This document shows positions 8,966-16,635 of a stretch of DNA of 21,712 bases, piece by piece. The DNA lies in NCBI GenBank assembly GCA_002811645.1, contig PDIP01000136.1:26895-48606 (forward strand), read 5' to 3'. The notes beneath the pieces are model-generated. The model was not told the origin of the DNA, did not search any database, and saw only the letters and a program-made list of their open reading frames with translations. Source of the stretch: Corallochytrium limacisporum. Taxonomy: Eukaryota; Opisthokonta. Made by a program: the position numbers and the translations under genes. Every line of letters begins with the position of its first letter. The first letter of the stretch is position 1.

Positions 8966-9636
8966 CTACACGGACACGGGGCACACACTGGGCAAAGCAA
9001 CTGGAACCACCACCAGAGAGCTTCCGGGCCCCTTAGGAAGACGAAGGTTTTCAACTGGATGCCCAGGCACAGAATGTGTGAGCGGGGTAGTGAAAGCCTA
9101 TCTGTCGAACCCGCAACCTTTTCTTTTGCTCCTAGCGTTATTTTGGCGTGCCTTTGACTATTCGGTCCATTCGCAACTGTCGGATGAAGGCGCCAGGCTT
9201 GTTGTCAGCCTTGGGTGGAAACGTAACGACCCCTTGGATACTGTGCGGTGCGGTGGTGGCTGGTTGGTTGCGTTCCTGTTGTCCTAAAGTGGTAGGCAAC
9301 CGGAAGGTTTCGAAGGGGTAGCGAGCGATTGTGGGTCTCACTGTCGTCGGAAGAAGCGGTTGAATTTATTGGGAACTCTTGGGATGGCTTGTGATGCTTG
9401 CAGCGCTGGCTGGGCCGTCCTCAGCTCTGAACATTTTTGCTCATAAAAGGAAGGAATGAAAGCCATACGCACGCACACACAGACAGAGAAGTGCGCGGTG
9501 CGACGACTGTGCGAAGCACGGGGGTTCGTCGTGATGCAATGGTTCGACAGCCCTTTTGCGTAGCTAACTGGCTGCCACAGCACGAGAGAGCACAGGGCTA
9601 TTTAATCAGAGAGATTGTTTGTCAGCAAAGCGAACA

Positions 9637-9849
9637 ATGACTGTTTGGAACGTAAGACAACATCCCATATCTATTAACGAAGAACACAATGACTTCAGCG
9701 TCGTCTTTCCGCGTAAGGGCGGTTGTTGGACGCGGGTCCTTTGGCGAGATCCAGCTCGTCCAGCACAAGGTGCACAAGAGCGCCCACGTCATGAAAGTGG
9801 TCCCCAGAGTGTCTGCTTTCAGACAGACCACAGGAATGAAGTTTCGTGA
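9637..9849 (+). promoter_or_regulatory. upstream ORF overlapping the AGC kinase start
   Basis: An ATG at 9637, with A at -3, lies 52 bp upstream of the kinase ATG and opens a 70-codon frame out of phase with it, ending inside the kinase gene at 9849. Ribosomes initiating here would bypass the kinase start. The segment 9652-9698 also has the look of a mini-intron: GTAAGA, then CTATTAAC, then CTTCAG. Removing it would delete the kinase ATG. The feature is seen in sequence; its use is not known. Confidence 0.35.
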
Positions 9850-12184
9850 GGAAAGGAACATTATGATAGCCGCTGCCGAGGAGTCCAATGTCGATGCCAA
9901 CAAGTATCTGGTGACGTTGCATTCATTCTTCTACGATGAGAACGATCTGTTTTATGTGATGCCGTTCTACCCAGGAGGTGACCTTCTCGCTTTGCTGGAG
10001 CGTAAAGGCGGTCTTCTTGAAGAATACGAAGGCGAGTTCTACGTTGCAGAAGCCTTCGCAGCCGTGTTTGCCTTGCATGACCTTGGGTACGTTCACCGGG
10101 ACCTGAAGCCTGACAATTTCTTCATTGACCAATGGGGCCATCTTAAATTAGGAGATTTTGGTTACGCTGGCGAGCTGGATGAAAATGGCGAAGCTAGTGC
10201 TTCTGTCGTGCTTGGATGCCCCGACTACACCGCTCCTGAGCTTCTGCAGGGAGTTGGCCAGGTTCAGTATTCCAAGGCTGCGGACTACTGGAGCTTAGGT
10301 GTGATGACCTACGAAATTTTGACCGGAGACATGCCCTTCAGTGGAGACACTATCGCAGAGCTTTACGCGAACATTCAAAATTTCGCTTCCACGTTCTGCT
10401 TTCCGGAAGACACCACCATGTCCCCGATCGCTCGGGACCTCATCACCAGCTTGATCGCGGAGAAGGGCAAGCGCATGACTGCCAGCGACATTCGAAGCCA
10501 CCCGTTTTTGGGCAATGTTAATCTGGATCGACTTCAAGACCGCATTCCTCCTGTGGTCCCAGTCCTTAAAACTGAGTTTGATACGGTCTACTTTGACGAC
10601 GTACCCCCAGCACCAGAGGTCAGTGTATCTCACACGACCAGGAAGAGTGGCTACACGACTGAGGAAATGGAAGAGATGTTGCATGACTTGGCACACGACA
10701 CTCTCGGTGGGGAGACAGAAACAGAAACCGAGACGGCACCGGCTGGTACGGAATTGCCGATTGGGGCAACAGGAGGAATTGCTGCCGGAGCTGAAATTGC
10801 TGTCCAGACTTCTCCTGACAAGCTGACGGCTGCACCATCTCCAATTTCGACAACCCGCAAACCACAAGCACCAATTCAGAGGAAGATTGATTCCTCGCCT
10901 ATCCGGGCAGCTTGTGCAAACTCTGGCAACGTGCGACGGACGGTAAAGGCTATCAATAGCGGAGACACACCGAGGAGGCAGCACGATGTGAGCCGTAAAC
11001 CTAGTCCTATGACTGCAAACTTCATGAACAGCAGACCTGCAGGTGGTTTCAACGGGCAAACTCGTACTCCGACGCGCACGCCTAGTCGGAAAGATCCGTC
11101 GGCAAACGTATCGTCACCCGCTGCAATGCACTCCTGTAAAGTTCAGACTGACACGACTCTGATGACACCATCTCCCGTGCGATCTGCACGAATGCTCGAT
11201 CGCGCAACCATGAAGGAGAGTTCAGTGACATTCAGTCAAGGCACCAACACGCGGGCGGCACTCATGTTCAATCATCACACACAAACGCCTGAGCATGTGA
11301 AAACCGTTGAGGAACAGCGTAGCCAAGGTGTGCAGACGAGCACCGTTTGCGAAAGAACTGTGGGTGCGCAGACCCTTATCAGCAGTGTTTCTCTAGCCAT
11401 GAATGCAGAAGAAGACGCCCTTCTACGGGAGATGCAGGCCCTGTTGGCCGCGGGCCCTATATCTTCAACCAATGTTACTGTCACCAACTTCAACGGAGAC
11501 GCCCTGGTTGCGCTGGAGCATGAGCGCCGAGAACGCCGGTGTCTCTCCAAGCAGGTGACCGCCCTGCAACGTCAACTAGATACTGTCACTAAGCAAATGG
11601 AGAAGGAGCAACAGGCACGCATCGCAATTGAACAGTCCAAGGCTCAGATGGCCCGGGAGTACGAGCAAGAGCTGTCAGTGACGCGTTCAGCTACAAATCA
11701 GCTTCATGGACTCTGTGATCAGCTGACCTCCGAGCTGTATGGTGTCAATGATACCACCAGCCTCTCTCATACTCTCTTGGAGCGCCGGCAGAGTAATGTT
11801 TCATCGCAAAACGGGACCTGGAGCAAGAACCTTCGCAGGTCGAAGATGGTGAGGAGCGGTGGTCAACGTGACTACATTGCTGACTATGGTAAAGAGAACG
11901 CTGGGGTGGCGATCGGACTGGATCCGGAGCTCGGTCAACCGAAGATGTACCATAACATTCCACATCGCCTAGTTCGGCAGAAAGTCTACATTGGCCTTGC
12001 CCGCTGCATGGTCTGCAAGGACAGTATTCAGTTGGGTAGCATGGCCATGCGTTGCACTGAGTGCAACGCATGCGCTCATCGTCGGTGCACATCGTCGGTG
12101 AAGAACACGTGTGGCCTTCCTCCGGGTTGGGATAGCACTGTGGGAGTATACGCATTGGCCCATGACATCGAACTGGAGTCCTGA
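9689..12184 (+). CDS. AGC protein kinase, ROCK/MRCK/citron-like, with coiled coil and C-terminal C1 domain
   Basis: The protein is 831 aa. The kinase domain (about 7-274) has glycine loop GRGSFG at 14-19, catalytic Lys36 (AHVMKVV), HRDLKPDN with Asp139, and DFG at 156-158. Its activation segment ends GCPDYTAPE (176-184). An AGC C-terminal tail follows (PPVVPVLKTEFDTVYFDD), without a visible FxxF-type hydrophobic motif. Residues 310-600 are disordered and contain a TETETETE run (342-349) and several QT motifs (372, 485, 531, 548, 560). A coiled coil spans about 605-685. The end carries an intact zinc-binding C1 domain (759-808): His759, Cys773, Cys776, Cys789, Cys792, His797, Cys800, Cys808. 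The kinase-coil-C1 order matches the DMPK/ROCK/citron group that controls actomyosin and cytokinesis; the PH and CNH domains of animal citron/MRCK are absent. Exact orthology is unsettled. A C1 domain of this atypical kind may bind membrane or protein rather than diacylglycerol. Confidence 0.88.
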   Translation: MTSASSFRVRAVVGRGSFGEIQLVQHKVHKSAHVMKVVPRVSAFRQTTGMKFREERNIMIAAAEESNVDANKYLVTLHSFFYDENDLFYVMPFYPGGDLLALLERKGGLLEEYEGEFYVAEAFAAVFALHDLGYVHRDLKPDNFFIDQWGHLKLGDFGYAGELDENGEASASVVLGCPDYTAPELLQGVGQVQYSKAADYWSLGVMTYEILTGDMPFSGDTIAELYANIQNFASTFCFPEDTTMSPIARDLITSLIAEKGKRMTASDIRSHPFLGNVNLDRLQDRIPPVVPVLKTEFDTVYFDDVPPAPEVSVSHTTRKSGYTTEEMEEMLHDLAHDTLGGETETETETAPAGTELPIGATGGIAAGAEIAVQTSPDKLTAAPSPISTTRKPQAPIQRKIDSSPIRAACANSGNVRRTVKAINSGDTPRRQHDVSRKPSPMTANFMNSRPAGGFNGQTRTPTRTPSRKDPSANVSSPAAMHSCKVQTDTTLMTPSPVRSARMLDRATMKESSVTFSQGTNTRAALMFNHHTQTPEHVKTVEEQRSQGVQTSTVCERTVGAQTLISSVSLAMNAEEDALLREMQALLAAGPISSTNVTVTNFNGDALVALEHERRERRCLSKQVTALQRQLDTVTKQMEKEQQARIAIEQSKAQMAREYEQELSVTRSATNQLHGLCDQLTSELYGVNDTTSLSHTLLERRQSNVSSQNGTWSKNLRRSKMVRSGGQRDYIADYGKENAGVAIGLDPELGQPKMYHNIPHRLVRQKVYIGLARCMVCKDSIQLGSMAMRCTECNACAHRRCTSSVKNTCGLPPGWDSTVGVYALAHDIELES

Positions 12185-12247
12185 GGCTCCATATAAATAC
12201 ATTGTTTTAGTGGTATATTTCATTTGTTTCTTTAATCTTTACGTAGC
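12185..12247. other. 63-bp convergent 3' gap (kinase / SHQ1)
   Basis: Only 63 bp separate the two stop codons. The gap is AT-rich, with ATATAAATACATTG and TTTCTTTAATCTTT as possible poly(A) or efficiency elements for the two strands. The 3' UTRs almost certainly overlap or extend into the opposing coding region. Confidence 0.6.
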
Positions 12248-13864
12248 TTAATCCGCAGCAATGCCTTCGTCGTCCACACTATCAGAATCGTCCTCATTAC
12301 TAGTATCATCAGTATCAGTTTCATCAGAATCTGTCTCTTCCTGGCCACCATCAACCGCTTCCTCAATGGCCAGCAGGGCGAACTTTTCCAAGCACTCCGC
12401 ACGGGCTTCCGAAATGCTTTTCAAAAGCTCTTCGCTCAGCCGTCTGAGGTGAGCAGTCTTGCAGTGTGGAGACTGAACCCAGCTTGTGAATTCCTGAATG
12501 TACAATTGATCTACAACGTAAAATACTTCGTGGGCCCTCAGCACCTTATGCAGGTGAAGCAGTGCCTTCACCACTGCGCGTCTACCCAAACTAAGAATGA
12601 TCGCTGCATCCTTGATAGCCAGCGCGGCCAGCGTCCAGTGTCGCTGCAAGGGATAAGTCACAATCCGCCGAGTAACTCCCAGCGTTACGTCCCCCACTGA
12701 CTCATAGACTACGTGCCAGCGCAGCGTCGGGGACAGCACCTGCACGGTCCATGCTGATTCTACTGTCGGATCGTTTCCATTCTGGCGATATTCGTAGCTG
12801 TACACGAGTAGGAGATCAACAAGGGCCAAATACATATTCTTCTTGTGCTCCAGAAGGCTATAGTCTCGCTTGGGCAGGGAAGAGAGCAGACTAGACTCAT
12901 CTCCAGTCAAGCGGATCATGTCATCCGATTTGCGAACCTTTGTCGAATGGTTCAACACGGCATTGTTGTCCTTACTTGTGTCATCCAATACGACCGCCTG
13001 CATCTGCTGCTCAATCTCAGCCTCCTGGGCCTCAATGTCTGCTTTTATACTGCGATAAATCTCTTCCCACCATGGCATCTGGGTCAAATTGGCCATCTGT
13101 ACTATTCGTTCAGCATAGTCAGCGGCGTAGTGTTCGTCATCGAAGTCTTCCCCTTCCGATTTCTGCATCATCTGCATTCGTTCGCTGTACGTGTACGTGG
13201 CCGGGTCATCCGATATCGTCCATCCTAGCTCGCGTCTAAGTGCTTCGTCAAGCCCAGAATAGACACCTGTGCGACGTAGGTCAAAGCCGTACCGGTGTCT
13301 CTGTTGCATGATGGGGTCCTCACCCAGCAGGCTCTGGTCCGAGAGCAACGCTTGCATACCTTGCGGATTAGCCTTTGGGTCCACTGTCCAGGACCAGTCA
13401 ATCTCTTCGTCTTCCAGATCTTCGGGTTTCATTGTACCCTCTGCCAGTTCTTCGATAACCTCCACTGCCGGGCGCCCAACGTTTGCTCGCTTTGGAGACG
13501 GCAGCGTGGGTTCGTCAAGTGGGCCGCCGGCTACGCGGATCTGGTCAGGTCCCAGACCTTTCGACTTCTTCTTGTCTGTCATCACCCATGTCAGCAAAGA
13601 TAAGTCCCCAAAGTCTTGGCCGCGCTCAGCTTTAGGCAACCATACAGTCAATTCGTGCGTATTTGGATCAAAGGACGCTTTCTCCCGTCCGTCCTCGACA
13701 ATAGCATAGTCAAAATTAAGCTTCAGAAAGTACGGCTTCACATGAATTCGTGCTTCATTCACTTCGATACTCACCTCCAATTCTTTTGCCCGGACGTACG
13801 GTGTGCGTGCATGGACAATGACATAGTCATCGTCCTGCGAAAGTGTGAAATCAGGCGTAAGCAT
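12248..13864 (-). CDS. SHQ1: SHQ1, box H/ACA RNP assembly chaperone
   Basis: The protein is 538 aa. The frame extends five codons upstream to a TTG, but the ATG at 13864 gives MLTPDFTLSQ, which fits the known N-terminus of the SHQ1 family, so this start is chosen. Residues 1-95 form the CS/p23-like domain (KPYFLKLNFDYAIVEDG; LPKAERGQDF). A linker follows, then the SHQ1-specific helical domain at about 185-475: RYGFDLRRTGVYSGL, PKRDYSLLEHKKNMYLALVD, ESAWTVQVLSPTLRWH and the conserved ITRRI-YPL-RH type block (TRRIVTYPLQRHW). The last 30 residues are a Ser/Asp/Glu-rich acidic tail. SHQ1 holds newly made Cbf5/dyskerin, acting as an RNA mimic until the R2TP machinery hands it to H/ACA RNPs. It supports pseudouridylation, rRNA processing and, where present, telomerase. 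The start context is weak and overlapped by a uORF. Confidence 0.96.
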   Translation of the reverse strand: MLTPDFTLSQDDDYVIVHARTPYVRAKELEVSIEVNEARIHVKPYFLKLNFDYAIVEDGREKASFDPNTHELTVWLPKAERGQDFGDLSLLTWVMTDKKKSKGLGPDQIRVAGGPLDEPTLPSPKRANVGRPAVEVIEELAEGTMKPEDLEDEEIDWSWTVDPKANPQGMQALLSDQSLLGEDPIMQQRHRYGFDLRRTGVYSGLDEALRRELGWTISDDPATYTYSERMQMMQKSEGEDFDDEHYAADYAERIVQMANLTQMPWWEEIYRSIKADIEAQEAEIEQQMQAVVLDDTSKDNNAVLNHSTKVRKSDDMIRLTGDESSLLSSLPKRDYSLLEHKKNMYLALVDLLLVYSYEYRQNGNDPTVESAWTVQVLSPTLRWHVVYESVGDVTLGVTRRIVTYPLQRHWTLAALAIKDAAIILSLGRRAVVKALLHLHKVLRAHEVFYVVDQLYIQEFTSWVQSPHCKTAHLRRLSEELLKSISEARAECLEKFALLAIEEAVDGGQEETDSDETDTDDTSNEDDSDSVDDEGIAAD

Positions 13865-13901
13865 GGGATTCCAAGGCAATCAGTAGGGACAGCTCCGCCA
13901 T
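13851..13901 (-). promoter_or_regulatory. upstream ORF overlapping the SHQ1 start codon
   Basis: On the minus strand, GGCCATGG at 13904-13897 provides a near-ideal Kozak ATG (13901-13899), 37 bp upstream of and out of frame with the SHQ1 ATG at 13864. The frame reads MAELSLLIALESHAYA and ends with TGA at 13853-13851, past the SHQ1 ATG. SHQ1's own ATG has a C at -3. If transcribed, this uORF would strongly reduce SHQ1 initiation. Otherwise the transcription start must lie downstream of 13901. Confidence 0.4.
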
Positions 13902-14514
13902 GGCCTTATGGATCACACGCGCCTATTTTCGAAGCAGAAGCGTGGCTTTCCCATCACAAGGGATTTGTACTGTAACACGCTCAATCAAATACCCAGCTGA
14001 CAACAAATAGAGAATGTAACAGCGAGGAATGTGAAAAGTAGGTCCCAAGCTCGTGACTTGGCCCCTGGCCCTGTCCCCGAGGCACCGACCACGAGCCCCA
14101 TCCTTCCCCGGGCGGGTCTCTCCCGCCGTCCCTCGCTGGGTTCTCGCTTTCCCCCCTTTCCAAGCCCCCCCCCCCTTCGGGCGGAGCAAAAAGGGGCCGG
14201 TCCCAGTCCGTCACAAGGAAGGGGGGGTTGGAGGATGGCTGCCGAGTTTTGGGTAACGGCGGACGGTTTTGAGTGGCCGATATTGTGTTGTTTTTTTTTT
14301 TTTGGTGCGAGAATCTTCACATCGGTGTCACAACGTAGAAGATGGAGGTGTTTCAAGAACCCTGAATTGCGTCCTCAGATTCCAGAAGTCAGGTAATGCT
14401 GGATAGCCGTTTGTTGGTCCTAATCGCATAGGTCAGATCAGTAGCCATGCTGATGTGAGCAAAGAGCTGGGACTTAACGAAGATACGAAGCTTGCAACCT
14501 TTCAACCTTTCACC
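13865..14514. promoter_or_regulatory. 650-bp divergent intergenic region with purine/pyrimidine switch
   Basis: This is a head-to-head spacer between SHQ1 (minus) and the dioxygenase-like gene (plus). About 14085-14175 is strongly pyrimidine-rich on the plus strand and ends in C11 at 14165-14175. From about 14184 to 14240 the plus strand is G/A-rich. The switch lies close to the midpoint of the spacer (about 14190). A T12-13 run follows at about 14289-14302. A minimal upstream ORF (ATG CTG ATG TGA, from 14447) precedes the plus-strand gene. No gene was seen here. Confidence 0.6.
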
Positions 14515-16053
14515 ATGGCTGCACCACGGCAGACGATGTCGTATCCTCGGCTGCTATATCGCTTTGGACAGCTGGGTTTGATTCTGGGCGTTGGACTCAC
14601 AGGCTGGGGCGCTCTCGGAGGGTGGAAGAACGAGTATACTGACGAGGAATGGCTCAATAATTGGTACACAGTACCAAGGCCTGGCAATCTCCGAGAAAAG
14701 AGTGTGGATTTGGCGCATGGGACGGTCGGATACGATGCTGCTGAGACGGCAGGATTGTCTCGTCGCCAGATGGCGGCCGCAATGGCCAGTCTCTACCCTG
14801 TAGACTACGAGCTGCGGGATCTTGCTCTCCTCATGAAGGGTCTGCAGAAGAATAAAGTGCCGATTCGTCACGACTTGCATACCCTGCTGAGGAGTCAATG
14901 CCATGCGTTCAGCTTCCGCGACCTTCGTGAGTGCTCTGAGCAGGCACTCGACGACTGGAAGGCAGCTCGCTTGGGTATGCGCACGGCCGCGTTCCCACAG
15001 GGGACCATGCCGAAGCCATCTTTCTCGGTCGAAGCTGAGCGGGAGAAACTGATGAAGGAGAAGGCAGCAGATCATGCTGCAAACGCTCGCGCCAACAAGG
15101 GTAAGGGGCTCGTAAAGAAGAAAGAGCCCAAGACTATTGACCCGGACGACCAAATTGACTTTGAAGCGATTGCGGATTTGCAACGGCGTCTGGTTGATTG
15201 TCTGGCCAAGTATCGCTGGCATCGCTACGTCGAGAACTCAAGTATTGCACAGAAGGCCAGTTTGTGGGAACCTGAAGACTGGCTCGGCTTTGATCAGGTG
15301 TCAACTCCCGTCCGGAATGGCATTCTTGCCCGGCTGAGCAGCCGCGGTGCGGCCATTGTGTACAATGCATTCACAAAAGAACAACTGGCGCCGTTCCAAG
15401 AACTTGTGAAGTATTCTGATTTCAAGTCCACGGAGACCCCAAGTGGCAAGCTTGGACCAGATATCAACACAGTGGAGACATCCCGCGGTCGTTTGCATCT
15501 GAACGCGTTCCAGAGCCCGCAGGTGTCTGAGGCCATGAAGTCTTTGATTAAGCCCTTCCTGCCCATTGTTCACGGCTTCCTGTATGGCCAGGATGTCTAC
15601 TTGAGTGATATGCAGGTTCTGGTGAATCAACCGGGAAGTGAAGATCAACGTTTCCACGTAAATAACTGCACAAAGGGTATAACTGTGATTGTGCCACTTG
15701 TCGAGGTCACTGAAGCAGGGGGACCAACGGAGATTTTGCCGGGATCGCAGATGCTGCTGACCCGCGGGTTGCAGAGGACCATTGGCCCACTCATGATGAC
15801 ATCCTATGGCGACTTCTTCTGCGAATTGCTGGGCAGGCTCCGTCCTAAATATCGGCCAAAGCTGCAGGTTGGTGACATGTTCGTCTTCGACTCGCGGACC
15901 ATCCACCGTGGTCTCAGCAATCTCAGCAGCAACGGGACCCCTATCCTGGTCTTCCGCTTTGATCCCATCCAGTACCCATCTTCAGGCCGACAAGACGTGC
16001 TCACTGGAACTGGCACGCCGCCTTTCCCTCCGAGTATTCCAAGGAAGGACTGA
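14515..16053 (+). CDS. membrane-anchored phytanoyl-CoA dioxygenase (PhyH)-like protein, probable pseudoenzyme
   Basis: The protein is 512 aa from the ATG in a perfect CACCATGG context; the frame extends upstream only through non-ATG codons. The N-terminus is basic (Arg5, Arg12, Arg16) followed by one hydrophobic segment at about 17-37 (FGQLGLILGVGLTGWGALGG), suggesting a signal anchor or mitochondrial membrane anchor. Residues 40-160 are a helical region of unknown type, and 175-210 a Lys/Ala-rich linker. Residues 270-490 match the double-stranded beta-helix of PhyH-type Fe(II)/2-oxoglutarate oxygenases, with GITVIVPLVEVTEAGGPTEI and LPGSQ as hallmarks. The first metal motif reads QRFHVNNC, so His381-Val-Asn383 stands where HxD is expected. 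The distal His464 is present (DSRTIHRGL). Eleven residues later, where PhyH has its 2-oxoglutarate Arg, there is Thr475. Catalysis is therefore doubtful. Substrate unknown. Confidence 0.85.
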   Translation: MAAPRQTMSYPRLLYRFGQLGLILGVGLTGWGALGGWKNEYTDEEWLNNWYTVPRPGNLREKSVDLAHGTVGYDAAETAGLSRRQMAAAMASLYPVDYELRDLALLMKGLQKNKVPIRHDLHTLLRSQCHAFSFRDLRECSEQALDDWKAARLGMRTAAFPQGTMPKPSFSVEAEREKLMKEKAADHAANARANKGKGLVKKKEPKTIDPDDQIDFEAIADLQRRLVDCLAKYRWHRYVENSSIAQKASLWEPEDWLGFDQVSTPVRNGILARLSSRGAAIVYNAFTKEQLAPFQELVKYSDFKSTETPSGKLGPDINTVETSRGRLHLNAFQSPQVSEAMKSLIKPFLPIVHGFLYGQDVYLSDMQVLVNQPGSEDQRFHVNNCTKGITVIVPLVEVTEAGGPTEILPGSQMLLTRGLQRTIGPLMMTSYGDFFCELLGRLRPKYRPKLQVGDMFVFDSRTIHRGLSNLSSNGTPILVFRFDPIQYPSSGRQDVLTGTGTPPFPPSIPRKD

Positions 16054-16288
16054 GGACCTAAAACATCATGTAGAGCATGTATACAGTAGTTGTAACGTAC
16101 TAGCAGTAGAAGCATGAGTAGTCCACTCCCCCCCCCCCGCCAACTCGACCTCTTCTCTCTGCGCAGTGCTTCTGTTCTCTGCACACGATTTTATGATTTT
16201 TTTTGATATATATTTTGTCAAAATAGAATATATTTGTATGCAATTCAATCAAGTCAACACTGTGGTTGCACGGGAAACCGGCTTAGGT

Positions 16289-16311
16289 GGGGGCCCCCCC
16301 GGGGGGGGCCC
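16289..16311. repeat. G/C homopolymer palindrome
   Basis: The stretch reads G5-C7-G8-C3, a near-perfect self-complementary block able to form a hairpin or cruciform. It is about 235 bp downstream of the dioxygenase-like gene stop. Similar C-run/G-run blocks occur at 673-692 and 8814-8838. Confidence 0.8.
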
Positions 16312-16616
16312 GCTTTGAGAAACTAATGGAACAGAAATGGACAGAGCCCACCAGCAGTGGACTTGTGCAAATCAAACGAAATAGAGGCTATGTAACCAAA
16401 GTGTTAGACTGAATGAGCTTCACCAAATGCTCCGCGCCTGGTTGCACCCTCACCTAAAGCTCCCGCAAAGCGCTGCGGACCCAAAGAATTGACCGGTCCC
16501 AATCATAAGTGAAATCAAGTAGCAGCAGATAGTGTCCTCTTCCGGATAAGTCATGGGGTCATGGTATTACTTCAGATGATGACTGTGGCTATCAACTTCA
16601 GAGAGGAGCTCCTTGT

Positions 16617-16635
16617 GCGTCAAGGAGATGCGCTA
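16617..16635 (+). repeat. short inverted repeat
   Basis: CTCCTTG and CAAGGAG are separated by TGCGT and could form a 7-bp stem hairpin. It is isolated in non-coding sequence and no function is assigned. Confidence 0.4.

Larger units (their letters stand above)
7650..9688. promoter_or_regulatory. 2-kb divergent intergenic region with purine/pyrimidine strand switch
   Basis: This lies between the starts of kinesin-5 (minus) and the AGC kinase (plus). No credible gene was seen; the reading frames in it are products of skewed composition. From about 7870 to 8450 the plus strand is pyrimidine-rich, which makes the kinesin coding strand purine-rich. From about 8460 to 8980 it flips to strongly purine-rich, matching the kinase coding strand. 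The second half includes near-uninterrupted G runs (8825-8860), a short AC microsatellite (8952-8965) and another AC/AG-rich patch near 9466-9490. An overlapping upstream ORF of the kinase starts at 9637. Bidirectional promoter function is inferred from the head-to-head layout. Confidence 0.6.

Noticed and set aside
8303-9054. Long overlapping frames on both strands in 8.3-9.1 kb
   Set aside because: Low-complexity Gly/Arg/Lys or Pro/Ser/Phe translations caused by purine/pyrimidine skew; frames on both strands are equally open.
10295-11059. 254-codon minus-strand frame antisense to the kinase
   Set aside because: Shadow frame opposite a clearly conserved kinase domain and linker; no independent support.
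14554-15222. 222-codon minus-strand frame antisense to the PhyH-like gene
   Set aside because: Shadow frame; the sense strand has a conserved fold and Kozak start.
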